Positions 56,045 through 64,000 are shown, numbered from the stretch's first letter. The stretch: 64,000 nucleotides of DNA from Kocuria marina (GCA_014652975.1 BMZV01000001.1:372001-436000), one strand, 5' to 3'. Notes: generated by a model from the sequence alone, not told the origin. Numbers and translations are program-made.

Positions 56045-56236
56045 GGGAGTCCTCCTTCTACGGACGGCCACGCGCTCGCTCACCGGCACTCCACGGTGTT
56101 CGAACCACGGTGTGACTGGGGACCGTGGCAGTTCCGGGCGGCGTGGTGGTGGCCCCACTCCGACGAGCGGGTCCGCCGGAACAGAAGCGCGGCGGGCCCG
56201 GGGGCTCGGAGTGGTTCGGGTGTATGCGGTTCTGGC

Positions 56237-56296
56237 ACCGGGCCCGGGCCGCAGGGTGGCCGGTCCTACGCGGCCCTCCCACGGCCCGGGTCCGGT
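56237..56296 (-). terminator. Hairpin between flp and tadE, possible attenuator
   Basis: ACCGGGCCCGGGCCG at 56237-56251 pairs with 56282-56296 with one mismatch across a 30-nt loop. It begins 11 bp after the flp stop on the reverse strand. There is no T run. Partial termination here would keep pilin mRNA in excess over tadE. Confidence 0.55.
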
Positions 56297-56307
56297 GGGT
56301 GCGCGGT

Positions 56308-56580
56308 TCAGACGGCCAGGGCCTTCTGGATGATGCCGAGCAACATGCCCGACACGGAGTCCGAGGACAGCACCGCGGCCATGACGCCGCCGAACGCGGC
56401 GGCCGCGAGCACGATGACCGCGTACTCCGCCGTGGACGCCCCGAGGTCCGGGTCGTCCGGATCGACGGCGGTGCGGGGCCGCACCTCGGCGGTCGGCATC
56501 GGTTGGGTCGCATCCTCCACGGGGATCTCCGTGGGATCGTCGAACGCGGTGGTGCAGGCGGGAAGCGTGATCATGGACAT
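56308..56580 (-). CDS. flp: DUF4244 Flp-like pilin
   Basis: The 90-residue protein has a 47-residue leader then G47-A48, with E52 at +5 in ASTAEYAVIVLAAAAFGG, which fits type IVb prepilin processing. The mature part of about 43 residues is one hydrophobic helix ending SGMLLGIIQKALAV. It matches the DUF4244 family of actinobacterial Tad loci and is the likely pilus subunit. The leader is much longer than in classical Flp pilins and is acidic. ATG 56580 has an AGGA ribosome site. No prepilin peptidase gene is visible in the window. Confidence 0.87.
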   Translation of the reverse strand: MSMITLPACTTAFDDPTEIPVEDATQPMPTAEVRPRTAVDPDDPDLGASTAEYAVIVLAAAAFGGVMAAVLSSDSVSGMLLGIIQKALAV

Positions 56581-56764
56581 GGTGATATTCCTGTTCGTTG
56601 GGTGTTCGTGATGTGTTGAGGGGTGAGATGGCAGCGGTGTCGCGCACCCGCCTTCGTGACAAGTGGAAGGTTGCAAATACGTGCCTAGATCGGGGCGCAG
56701 CATCCTGCGGGCGGTCCCCTCCCCCTCCCCGCAGCGTGAGCGCCGTGCAGGCGCGCGTGGCCGG

Positions 56765-57565
56765 TCATGATCCGAAGACCCTGGGCAGCAAACTCATGAG
56801 TACGGGGACCACACCCCAGCACATGAACGCGGGCAGGAAGCACAGGCCGAGCGGCAGCACGAGCTTCACGGCGAGCGCCTCGGCCGCCCGTTCGGCGCGA
56901 CGGTACTGCGCTCGCCGCACGAGGTCCGCCTGACCCCGCAGGACGGACGCCGAGGCCGTGGCGGAGGTGGCCGTGAACTCGAGAGCGTCGCGGAAGTCGC
57001 GCATGTCCCGGGACAGTTCTTGATCCGCGGGCCACGCCGCGTCCCACGGGAGCCCGAGTCGCAGGGCGGCCGCAACCCGACCCAGCTGCTGGTGGACAGC
57101 TCCAGCGCAGCTGTTCGCGAGGACGGACACGGCCTCCGCGAGGGGCAGTCCGGTCTCAAGCTGGCATGCCGTGAGTTCCACGAGTGCCGCGGCGGGTAGA
57201 GGGGGGATCGACGCCGCCGTCGCAGTTGCTGCACGGACCGAGGGACCCAGCGATGCGTCCGCCGGCATTGCCCAGGTCGCCACACTCCGAGCATCCCCGG
57301 TCGCTCCCGGGGTCGTGGATGACCCAGACGACCACCCGTTCGCCCCGGTCGATCCGATGTCCCCGCCCCGGGCCAATCCGCCGTGAACGGTCGACGTGGC
57401 CCTTGAGCCAGGACGAAGAAACCCACCGTTCAACCCCGAACGGGACGACCCGAGCTCACGTGGGGAACGTCGTCGTCCGCGGGGGATCCGCAGCCGCGAG
57501 CCGGGAGAAAGCCACACAAGTACACCGCATCCCGCGAGAACACCCGCCATCAGCGCCCCGATCAT
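56765..57565 (-). CDS. tadC: Type II/IVb secretion system F-like membrane protein (TadC)
   Basis: The 266-residue protein has a T2SSF domain at the C-terminal half (ELTACQLETGLPLAEAVSVLA, DMRDFRDALEFTATSATASASVL) with flanking helices, one at the very N-terminus and two at the C-terminus (LVLPLGLCFLPAFMCWGVVPV). A stretch of about 80 Gly/Ser/Arg-rich residues separates the first helix from the domain. It is one of two F-type inner membrane platform proteins of the Tad system. It overlaps the upstream gene by ATGA. Confidence 0.85.
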   Translation of the reverse strand: MIGALMAGVLAGCGVLVWLSPGSRLRIPRGRRRSPRELGSSRSGLNGGFLRPGSRATSTVHGGLARGGDIGSTGANGWSSGSSTTPGATGDARSVATWAMPADASLGPSVRAATATAASIPPLPAAALVELTACQLETGLPLAEAVSVLANSCAGAVHQQLGRVAAALRLGLPWDAAWPADQELSRDMRDFRDALEFTATSATASASVLRGQADLVRRAQYRRAERAAEALAVKLVLPLGLCFLPAFMCWGVVPVLMSLLPRVFGS

Positions 57566-58347
57566 GACGCGCTCTCCACTTCGGCGCGATGCATCAGGGC
57601 CCGGGTCCACAATCGCCCGGCGATGCTGAGGGCGGCACCCGCCGCGAGCGCGAGCCGACCCCACCACGTGGTCAGCAACGTGGTGATCGGATCCGTGCCC
57701 ATGAGCACACCGAGCCCCAGCGCGAGCACGGGCAGCCACGACAGCGTCCGCACCGTGACCCGCGGTCCTGCCAGGGCACTGTCCCGGGCGGCCTGCGCGT
57801 CCAGCTGCGATTCTAGGGACTCCGCCACGCCCGAGAGCGTGCGCCCCAGGGGCGCCCCGGAACGCTCCGAGATCTCCCAGCACGCGGCGAGCTGGGCGCA
57901 CACGGACCGCGCGGTGGCCGCGAGGGCGCGATCACCCACGGGCACGGGAGCACTCGCGAAGCGCGTCAGACTGGCGGACACCGGGATCCCGACCTGGGCG
58001 GCGGCGTGGACGTCCCCGCACATCCGGGCGATCCACCGCCCCGTGGGTCCCGAGCCCGTGGAGACCGCGGGCAGTTCGCCGAACACCCGGGCGGGTGCCC
58101 GCCCCGCTTGCAGCAGCGCGGCCAGTCGGCGCACCACGGTCACCCATTGCATCGCTTCCGCGGCACGATCACGACGACGCCACCGTGCGAACACGCCCGT
58201 GCCCACCGAACGCTCGGCACCGCCGTCGGCGTCGTCATCACCCGAGCGGTGTGCGGGTACTGCGAGGCTGCCCCCGCGCGCGCCGCCACTGCTCCAGACG
58301 AGCAACGCGGCCGCGGTGAGGACGAAGAGGAGAAACGCGAGCATCAT
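57562..58347 (-). CDS. tadB: Type II/IVb secretion system F-like membrane protein (TadB)
   Basis: The 261-residue protein opens with a helix (MLAFLLFVLTAAALLVW) and a Gly/Asp-rich linker, then a T2SSF domain with VTVVRRLAALLQAGRAPARVF, AACWEISERSGAPLGRTLSGVA and LDAQAARDSALAGPRVTVRTLSWLPVLALGLG, and two C-terminal helices. It pairs with TadC to form the inner membrane platform that TadA drives. It overlaps tadA and tadC by 4 bp on each side. Confidence 0.87.
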   Translation of the reverse strand: MMLAFLLFVLTAAALLVWSSGGARGGSLAVPAHRSGDDDADGGAERSVGTGVFARWRRRDRAAEAMQWVTVVRRLAALLQAGRAPARVFGELPAVSTGSGPTGRWIARMCGDVHAAAQVGIPVSASLTRFASAPVPVGDRALAATARSVCAQLAACWEISERSGAPLGRTLSGVAESLESQLDAQAARDSALAGPRVTVRTLSWLPVLALGLGVLMGTDPITTLLTTWWGRLALAAGAALSIAGRLWTRALMHRAEVESAS

Positions 58348-59630
58348 GATGCGTCACGCCCTCGGGCCAGCAGCCGTGCCAGCTGTGACCACCCGGGCCC
58401 CTCGACCGGATGCCCGGACTCCACGGTCAGAGCGGGCCGGGTGCTCAGCACACCGTCCTCGAGGTGGAGAGTGCACAGGGAATCCAGCCTGCGTCCGGCG
58501 GGGGTGCGGCTCACGTGGGCCACGAGGTCCAGCGCGTTGGCAGCCTGCAGATCCACGGCGCTACGGCTGAGTCCCGCGAGGGACCCCAGGGCGGCGAGCC
58601 GGGCCGGAACCGCCCGCGCGGAGTTCGCGTGCACGGTTCCCGCACCGGAGTGCCCCGTGTTCAGGGCGGTCAGCAACTCGCGGACCTCCGCGCCACGGCA
58701 TTCCCCCACCACGAGCCAATCCGGGCGCATCCGCAACGCTTGCCGGACCAGGTCCGTGAGGTCCACGGAACCGGCCCCCTCCACGTTCTCCTGCCGGGAC
58801 TGCATGCCGACCACGTGGGGATGATCGGGGTTCAGCTCCGCGGCGTCCTCCACGAGCACGAGGCGCTGTCCCGGCGCGCACTGGGACAGTAGCGCAGACA
58901 GCACGGTGGTCTTTCCGGAACCGGTGGCGCCGCTGATCATGAGATTCGCCCGTGCGGCCACGGCATCCGTGAGGACGTCCGCGAGGAACGGGTGCACGGT
59001 CCCGGAGTGCACCAGATCCGCGAGCGACAGCCGTTGCGGAGCCCGGAAACGGATGGACAGCAGTGTCCCCGACGTGGACACCGGCGGGATCACGGCATGC
59101 ACCCGTAGCCCGGTGGCGGTCTGCACGTCCACGCACGGGTGGCCGTCGTCCAGCCTTCGCCCGGCCGCGGTCACGAGCCGCACCGCGAGCGCACGCACGT
59201 GCGCCTCGGACGTGAACGGGCTCGTGACACGCTGGATCCCGTCGTGGGTCTCCACGAAGACGTTCTCGTGGCCGTTGACGTAGACGTCGCTCAGTCCGGT
59301 CGCCGGCAGTAGTGGCTCCAACGGCCCGAGCCCGGTCAATTGCGCCTTGACGTGCTGCGCGGCTCGGACGGAGCCGACGGCCCCGAGCACCCGGCCCGTC
59401 TCCCGCACGGCCTTGGCGATCCTGGTGTCGGTGACCGGACCGCCCTCGGCCAGGAGGCGTTCGCGCACCTGGTCCACGAACGCGGCGTCGTGCGCGGCAG
59501 CTTCCGGCCCTGGCGTGACGCACGGGCCGGACCGGGTTGCGGTGTGGTCGACTACTTCCGACTCCGACGCATCGCGCGGACCGGGCCGAGCGGCGTCGTG
59601 ATCGTGGGACACCGTGCATGAGACCGTCAT
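58344..59630 (-). CDS. tadA: Tad secretion ATPase (TadA/CpaF family)
   Basis: The 428-residue ATPase has the conserved VirB11/CpaF domain. The Walker A motif GATGSGKTT is at residues 234-242, and the Walker B region RLVLVEDAAELNP is near 254-266. The secretion ATPase His/Asp boxes follow, in LRMRPDWLVVGECRGAEVRELL and NTGHSGAGTVHANS. It powers assembly or retraction of the pilus at the cytoplasmic face. ATG 59630 is chosen; the frame upstream overlaps ssd. It overlaps ssd by 4 bp. Confidence 0.92.
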   Translation of the reverse strand: MTVSCTVSHDHDAARPGPRDASESEVVDHTATRSGPCVTPGPEAAAHDAAFVDQVRERLLAEGGPVTDTRIAKAVRETGRVLGAVGSVRAAQHVKAQLTGLGPLEPLLPATGLSDVYVNGHENVFVETHDGIQRVTSPFTSEAHVRALAVRLVTAAGRRLDDGHPCVDVQTATGLRVHAVIPPVSTSGTLLSIRFRAPQRLSLADLVHSGTVHPFLADVLTDAVAARANLMISGATGSGKTTVLSALLSQCAPGQRLVLVEDAAELNPDHPHVVGMQSRQENVEGAGSVDLTDLVRQALRMRPDWLVVGECRGAEVRELLTALNTGHSGAGTVHANSARAVPARLAALGSLAGLSRSAVDLQAANALDLVAHVSRTPAGRRLDSLCTLHLEDGVLSTRPALTVESGHPVEGPGWSQLARLLARGRDAS

Positions 59631-60943
59631 GACAGCTCCTCCAATGCCCGGGCGATCTGCGCCACGGCCTTCGCGTGGCGGGGACGCCGGCCGCGACGTA
59701 GGACGGTGCCATCGTCGAGGTGCTGGGGCACACGAGCGTCGAACGCCACGGCCGCCACGCACGGCACGCCGGCGGCCTCGGCCACGACCGGGGGATCCAC
59801 GTCCGCGACGTTGACCCCGCACACCGCACTCACCACGGGAACGGGTGCGCAACGCCGCACCGTGTGTTCCGCGGCCAGGATCCCGCGCACGGTGCGGGAA
59901 GCCAGGACCAGCACGGCATCGCACCAGCGCGCTTGCCGTTCGAGGTCCGAGCGGCACAGATCCACCACCTGGACCGCAGCGGCGCCACGCAGCGCGGCGA
60001 TCACCGTGGCCATCGGAACGGTGTGCGCTAGGCTCGCGTGGCGATCCCATGAGAGGTACCGCAGGGCATCCAGGCGCGGCATGGCCGCCCACAGTTGATC
60101 GGCCGCCACGGTGCCCGAGAACTGATTGAGCTCGGGCCACCGCAGCCCGTCGGTGGTTTCCTCCCCCAGCGCGAGATCGAGGCCCGCGCCCAGGGGGTCA
60201 CCGTCCACGAGCGCGGTGTCCACCCCCCGGGCCGCGAAGTGCCCCGCGAGCCAGCACGCCACCGTGGACGCGCCCACTCCCCCGGTAGCGCCGACGACGC
60301 CGTACACCCGCCCGGTCGTGCGTGGCAGTTCGGAATCGGACGAGCGGGAGATCATGTCCGCGAGCCACGCGGCCGCGTGCGGTAACACCACCACGGCGGA
60401 CGCCCCGAACCTCACCGCGGTGTCCCACGCGTCGGCGTGTTCGGTGAGCGCCACGACCACCGCCCCGCGGGGTACGACGTCCCCGGCCCAGGCGGCATCC
60501 ACGAGCACGACGTCCGACGACGCCGCTCGCGCCCCCGCACCGTCGTCCGTCACCCTGAGCGCAACCCCGGCGCCGATACACACGGCCTCAACGGCCTCCA
60601 CGAGGTCAGGGGTGGTGCTGAGCAACTGCACGCCGCGGGTCCCGTGCAACTCGGTGCAGGCCAGCGAACTGCCCGCCGAGGCACTGCCCGCGGCGACACC
60701 GCCCGATGCCGCGCTGCCCGTCGCCGTGCTTCCCCTCGGTGCACGTCCCCCCGCTGCGCTGGCCCGCGAGCGCGCCGCGATCGGGGACTCGCGATCCGCG
60801 GGGACCGGCCCGGCAGGGAGCGGACCACACCCCTGATCGCCATCGCCACTGTCAAAGGCTGCGTAAGACCGACTGGCCGCGCGGCGGGCTCGACGCGAGG
60901 CGCCCGGAGGGTCGACGGGAGCCGTGATGGATGCGGTGTTCAT
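59627..60943 (-). CDS. ssd: Septum-site-determining-like/TadZ ATPase (ssd)
   Basis: The 438-residue protein has a response-receiver-like region (about 103-200, GVQLLSTTPDLVEAVEAV) and a MinD/ParA-type domain from 212 with GVVGATGGVGASTVACWLAGHFAARGVDTALVDGDP. The deviant Walker A (218-227, GATGGVGAST) lacks the lysine of a normal MinD loop. The start ATG at 60943 precedes about 95 residues of Ser/Gly/Ala-rich, probably disordered N-terminus. In mycobacteria Rv3660c (Ssd) lies at the same place beside tadA and affects cell division and dormancy. In Tad loci the equivalent positions the machinery. It heads the operon. Confidence 0.85.
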   Translation of the reverse strand: MNTASITAPVDPPGASRRARRAASRSYAAFDSGDGDQGCGPLPAGPVPADRESPIAARSRASAAGGRAPRGSTATGSAASGGVAAGSASAGSSLACTELHGTRGVQLLSTTPDLVEAVEAVCIGAGVALRVTDDGAGARAASSDVVLVDAAWAGDVVPRGAVVVALTEHADAWDTAVRFGASAVVVLPHAAAWLADMISRSSDSELPRTTGRVYGVVGATGGVGASTVACWLAGHFAARGVDTALVDGDPLGAGLDLALGEETTDGLRWPELNQFSGTVAADQLWAAMPRLDALRYLSWDRHASLAHTVPMATVIAALRGAAAVQVVDLCRSDLERQARWCDAVLVLASRTVRGILAAEHTVRRCAPVPVVSAVCGVNVADVDPPVVAEAAGVPCVAAVAFDARVPQHLDDGTVLRRGRRPRHAKAVAQIARALEELS

Positions 60944-61150
60944 GGCACCAACCTGGCCGGTGACACCCACGTTCCGCGCCCGCTGGCCCGCACTGTGCAG
61001 CGTTGCGGGCACCCGCCGCGGCGTGCCGGGTGCTGTGCAGATCGCCCGCCGCGGGGACGGAGGGTTCCCTCCCGTCGTGCGTGCTCGCCGAGTATTACGG
61101 AACGGTCACCGGTGGTGCACAGCTGTCCGGGGAAGCACCACCATGAGCTG

Positions 61151-61708
61151 ATGGACCTCAACCCTGTGACACGAACATCGGCCGTCGCGGCGCTGATGCT
61201 GAATGTGCTCTATTGCCTGCTGGTGCTCGCCCTGCTGCTCTGGGTGTTCCACTGGGGCCGGGTCAGCATCATAGTGGTGGCTCTGCTTCTCCTGGCCGTC
61301 ATCATCATCCCCGGGTTCTTCGCTCTGCGCCCGCAGACCGAGCGGGGCGAGGACTACATCATCACCTCATGCGGTGCCCGCAGCCAAGGGCAACTCACGG
61401 TACCGGTGCCCGTCTCCGAACTTCCGAGACTGGTCGAGCGTGCCTGCGCCCAGCACGCGGAACTGGGCTTGCGAGAACTCGATGCGCAGGGCGGGCGGAT
61501 CTCGGTGGGAATCACGTTCTCGTCGTGGGGCGCGCGCGTCCGATTCGTCTTGCGACCCGTCTCGGAGACCGCGTCGCAGATCGTGGCGACCTCGCGTCCT
61601 CGGATGCCACTGGAACTGTGGGGCCTGGCCGGGAGCGAGGCAAACCTGTCCGTGCTGTTCCGCGGCGTGGCACAGGAGGCCGAGCGCACGCACACGAGCG
61701 TGGCCTGA
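61151..61708 (+). CDS. Two-helix membrane protein of unknown function
   Basis: The 185-residue protein has two adjoining N-terminal transmembrane helices (about 10-30 and 35-55) with a short loop, followed by a soluble C-terminal domain of about 125 residues. The soluble part contains a repeated beta-strand-like pattern (LTVPVPVSELPRLVERA, RISVGITFSSWGARVRFVL). I do not recognise the family. The ATG at 61151 is the first after the divergent gap; GTG 61166 is possible. The frame upstream overlaps ssd on the other strand and is a shadow. It is followed directly by a hairpin. Confidence 0.6.
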   Translation: MDLNPVTRTSAVAALMLNVLYCLLVLALLLWVFHWGRVSIIVVALLLLAVIIIPGFFALRPQTERGEDYIITSCGARSQGQLTVPVPVSELPRLVERACAQHAELGLRELDAQGGRISVGITFSSWGARVRFVLRPVSETASQIVATSRPRMPLELWGLAGSEANLSVLFRGVAQEAERTHTSVA

Positions 61709-61764
61709 GCACCGCCCGACCGGGCGCGGTGCATGCCCCATGAGGCCCGGCTCTCAGCTGAGCC
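61709..61764. terminator. Hairpins between convergent genes
   Basis: GCACCGCCCG (61709-61718) pairs with CGGGC-GC-GGTGC (61721-61732) with a 2-nt bulge, immediately after the upstream stop. A second short hairpin, GGCTC-N6-GAGCC, lies at 61749-61764. They can end transcription from both sides. Confidence 0.6.
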
Positions 61765-61769
61765 GCCGC

Positions 61770-62468
61770 TCAGGCGGGTTCCACCCACCACGCCCGGGTG
61801 GTGTCGGTGGGGCCGTCCAGCTCGGTCAACCCCGCGTCCGTGACCGTGACCGGCCTCTGGACCCCGTCCCACTCCTCCCGCGAGGGGAACTCCACGCGCA
61901 CCCGGTAGTCGTCCACGCGCCAGCGTTCCCGCACTGCTTCGGGCATGGCCTCCCACGCGAGCTGCGCGGCGTGCCCACACTGCGCCGCGAGCTTGCCGCT
62001 CGAGATCCCGAGTCCCGGGGCCACCTCCACGGTGACCACGGCATTCTGCGTGGCCGAGGCCCCGACGGCCGGGAATTGCGTGCCGGACACCTGCAGCTTG
62101 TGCAGTTGCTTGGGCAGGGGCTGCACGGGTGCGGGCACGAATGCCCTCACGGCCGCGGTGCCGTGCTCGTCCGCTGCCGTAGTCGGCGCCTTCTGCGCCA
62201 CCGTGACCCCGGGTAACGCCTGCACGTCCTCCCAGCGCTTGCCGTCCGCGCGCCGCACAAGTTTGCGGATCTGCACGTCCCGCCACGTTCGCACGGCCTC
62301 GTGCCATGGCCCACCCGGGGCGCTGCGTTCGTCGCCCAGCAGCATCACGACGGCGCGCGCCGCCGCTTCCGCGACGTCCACCTCCCGTGCGGGGCGCCCA
62401 CGATCCCGGTACACCACCAGTTGCATGGCCCAGGGGACGTCGTGGGTCTCAGTCGGCTCAGCACTCAT
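61770..62468 (-). CDS. Peptidyl-tRNA hydrolase, Pth2-type
   Basis: The 232-residue protein contains in its C-terminal half the archaeal/eukaryotic type Pth2 motif SSGKLAAQCGHAAQLAW near residue 150. The N-terminal 110 residues are unlike the usual short Pth2 and contain a helical RDVQIRKLVRRADGKRWEDV region. Pth2 recycles peptidyl-tRNA. Many actinobacteria carry such a Pth2-like gene in addition to Pth1, so it may be a secondary hydrolase. The ATG at 62468 overlaps the TGA of the truncated bkdC-like frame as ATGA. Confidence 0.85.
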   Translation of the reverse strand: MSAEPTETHDVPWAMQLVVYRDRGRPAREVDVAEAAARAVVMLLGDERSAPGGPWHEAVRTWRDVQIRKLVRRADGKRWEDVQALPGVTVAQKAPTTAADEHGTAAVRAFVPAPVQPLPKQLHKLQVSGTQFPAVGASATQNAVVTVEVAPGLGISSGKLAAQCGHAAQLAWEAMPEAVRERWRVDDYRVRVEFPSREEWDGVQRPVTVTDAGLTELDGPTDTTRAWWVEPA

Positions 62469-63325
62469 GGCCCCGAGTCTCCCACGCGGATCCGCAGCGC
62501 GAGCTCGCCCATGGACAGCGCGTGCGTGTCCGGGACCACGGGGACCATGAGACCGCGGTCCGTGGCCCTGCGGACGCCCTTCAACGGGATGGTCCACGTC
62601 TCGTCGCCCTCCGGGGCGCCGGGCGACGTCGTCGGCGCGACCTCCGGGAGACCACCGGTGCCTACCAGGTGCTGCGCGAGGTCCCTGCGGGTGACCTCGC
62701 CGGCCGCACCCGTTCCGGTCAGCGCGGCGAGATCCACCCCGGCGTCCTTGGCCCGCTTGCGCACGGGCGGTGTGGCGCGGGCACGGGTGTCCCCGGGGGC
62801 CGGCACCGAGGGTTCAAGACGCTGCGGGGCCCCCACGTCCTCGTGGAGACCGATAGGACCGGACGGTGCGGGCCCCGCCGGCTCCGCCGCCCGCTGCTCC
62901 GCAAGGGCACGACGTCGCCCGAGTCGCCCGCGGCGCTTCGTGTCCTCCCGCGCCCCGCACCCGACCAGGGTGGCACCGGAACCCTCGGCATCGGCCGCGG
63001 GTTGCGCGCCGGTCTGGGGGCCGGACTCCCGTGCAGAACCGGCCGGGGCAGCGGGTGCACCGGTGGACCCGTCCGCCGCGGCGTCCTCGGCCACGATGTC
63101 GATGATGGGCGTCCCTACCTCCACCGTGGCTCCCTCGGGGGCGAGCAGCGCCGCCACCGATCCCGCGGTGGGACACGGCAGTTCCACGACCGGCTTGGCG
63201 GTCTCGATCTCCACGATCACCTGGTTGACCTTCACGGCGTCACCGGCAGCGACTTTCCAGGTCAGGATGTCCGCTTCCGTGAGGCCCTCGCCGACGTCCG
63301 GGAGCTTGAACTGGGCTGTATTCAT
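62465..63325 (-). pseudogene. Branched-chain 2-oxoacid dehydrogenase E2, catalytic domain deleted
   Basis: The 286-residue product keeps a lipoyl domain (residues 1-80, Lys 44 in ETAKPVVE) and an E3/E1-binding domain (186-220, VRKRAKDAGVDLAALTGTGAAGEVTRRDLAQ). It then starts the acyltransferase domain at IPLKGVRRAT (to residue 255) and jumps to DRGLMVPVVPDTHALS, which normally lies some 100-140 residues later, then ends after 30 more residues. The catalytic HxxxD motif is missing. The junction is near 62560. E2 proteins are normally 420-500 residues. A start of ATG 63325 (GGAGG ahead) is preferred to 63340. The neighbouring E1beta and E1alpha are shortened too. Confidence 0.82.
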
Positions 63326-63755
63326 GATCTTCTCCTCCATACTCGAGAGCCCGGTCGATCCCGTCGAGGATTCTGTCCACGTCGGGCAAGTCGTGGTGCT
63401 CGGAACGCGACGCCGGGTACGGGGTGTGGAACCCGCCCACGCGGATCACGGGTGCCTCGAGGTCGTAGAAGCATTTCTCCCCGACCCGCGCGGCGATCTC
63501 AGCGCCCTCACCGAAACTCGTGGGCGCTTCATGGACGATCACGAGACGACCCGTCTTGCGCACGGAGGTCACCACGGTGCCCGCTTCCGCGAGAGGAGCA
63601 TGGATGACCCGCTGGTCGCCGAAGTCCTTCTGCAGTCCGTCCGTGATGAGGAAGACCCCGCCCAGCACGCCGATGTCCTCCCCGAACAGCACGACCCTGG
63701 GATCGTCCTCGAGGGCCTTGCGCAGTCCCCGGTTGATGGCAGCGGCCAGGGTCAT
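63240..63755 (-). pseudogene. Branched-chain 2-oxoacid dehydrogenase E1 beta, internal deletion
   Basis: The visible frame has 171 residues; complete E1 beta subunits have about 325. The N-terminal TLAAAINRGLRKALEDDPRVV and GEDIGVLGGVF are intact up to about residue 59 (APLAEAG). The sequence then continues with TSVRKTGRLVIVHEAPTS, which belongs near residue 235 of a full-length protein, and runs to the normal C-terminal region (GFHTPYPASRSEHHDLPDVDRILDGID). About 160 residues are missing, with the junction near 63578. The frame also runs about 85 bp into the E2 gene, so the original stop seems lost. It overlaps E1 alpha at its start. Confidence 0.8.
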
Positions 63756-63988
63756 GGTGGTGTTCTCGGCCCCGGGTGCCTGGGCCGCGGTCCCAGCTCG
63801 CCCTGGTGCTGGAGAGCCGTGGCCTCCTGGTCGAATCTGCGTAACAGGACCATGGATCGGTACATGGTCATCAGGTCGGTCATCTCGAGGGTATCGAGCT
63901 CGTATCCGTTCGGGGACAGACGCTCGCCGCTGGGACTGATCATCTGCACGGGATGAGGTTCACCCAGTCCCGTTCGTTCCGGATCCAT
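63752..63988 (-). pseudogene. Branched-chain 2-oxoacid dehydrogenase E1 alpha, large internal deletion
   Basis: The 78-residue frame starts as a normal E1 alpha N-terminus (PVQMISPSGERLSPNGYELD, then MYRSMVLLRRFDQEATALQHQGELG, to residue 66). The next residues, PRPRHPGPRTPP, do not fit. The bases there encode AAQAPGAENTT in another frame, which resembles the normal last residues before the E1 beta ATG. About 280-300 residues are missing and the frame changes across the junction near 63790. The ThDP-binding motif is absent. The ATG at 63988 is chosen (GTG 63991 is possible). The stop overlaps the E1 beta ATG. Confidence 0.8.
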
Positions 63989-64000
63989 CACCTCGTTGTG

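Noticed and set aside
60437-61150. A long N-terminal extension of the two-helix membrane protein at 61151
   Set aside because: The upstream part is antisense to ssd and has shadow-like composition. The hydrophobic core starts after the ATG at 61151.
62465-63988. Normal short bkd genes rather than remnants
   Set aside because: Each frame jumps between positions far apart in full-length homologues, with catalytic motifs missing. That fits deletions, not genuinely short enzymes.

Overview
The window is a stretch of high-GC Gram-positive chromosome. The strongly GC-rich third codon positions, many GTG starts, frequent ATGA stop/start overlaps and actinobacterial gene content all point to an actinobacterium of the order Micrococcales. 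The content includes menaquinone genes, a System II cytochrome c maturation set, a TopA with a lysine-rich tail, the tiny ribosomal protein bS22, and a Tad/ssd locus in the order known from mycobacteria. A Micrococcaceae member such as Kocuria is my best guess. That genus-level guess is inference, not a database result. I see no rRNA, tRNA, insertion sequence, phage or CRISPR array.

Layout. 1-9.8 kb: housekeeping and metabolic genes (MBL-fold hydrolase, gluQ, putP, ldh, a CitE-like lyase, hrpB). 8.7-24 kb: a complete myo-inositol catabolic island. It is built from iolC/aldolase/iolD/iolA, then iolE/iolG/iolH/iolT, then on the other strand a Gfo/Idh/MocA oxidoreductase and gntR/iolB/tauE, where tauE carries a frameshift. 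A GntR/UTRA regulator sits at the right end. Related operator-like sequences lie in four promoter regions, so I propose it is the IolR of the cluster. 24.2-34.3 kb: menaquinone genes (menB, menE, menA) beside the cytochrome c maturation operon (tlpA-ccdA-resB-ccsB), with small membrane proteins between them. Together these serve the respiratory chain. 34.4-46.5 kb: bS22, an FCD-type regulator with gdhA, an ArsR-like regulator with a long acidic tail, acuC, the trkH-trkA potassium uptake pair, a GCS2 ligase, proC (preceded by a possible short leader ORF), and a TIM-barrel isomerase-like gene coupled to ppx. 46.6-61 kb: topA, two flavin-fold paralogues around a methyltransferase, a DUF1998-type helicase, then a compact Tad-like pilus operon (ssd-tadA-tadB-tadC-flp-tadE-Rv3654c-like). 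61.1-64 kb: a small membrane protein, a Pth2-type peptidyl-tRNA hydrolase, and a branched-chain 2-oxoacid dehydrogenase operon in which all three visible genes (E1alpha, E1beta, E2) appear to carry internal deletions.

The most notable points are the triply deleted dehydrogenase operon, the frameshifted tauE beside iolB, the shared operator motif in the inositol island, the leader ORF overlapping proC, and a repeated leaderless-start pattern (TANNNT, 6-7 nt, start codon) in front of five genes. Nothing here is clearly a wholly new system. The rest is recognisable core actinobacterial metabolism.
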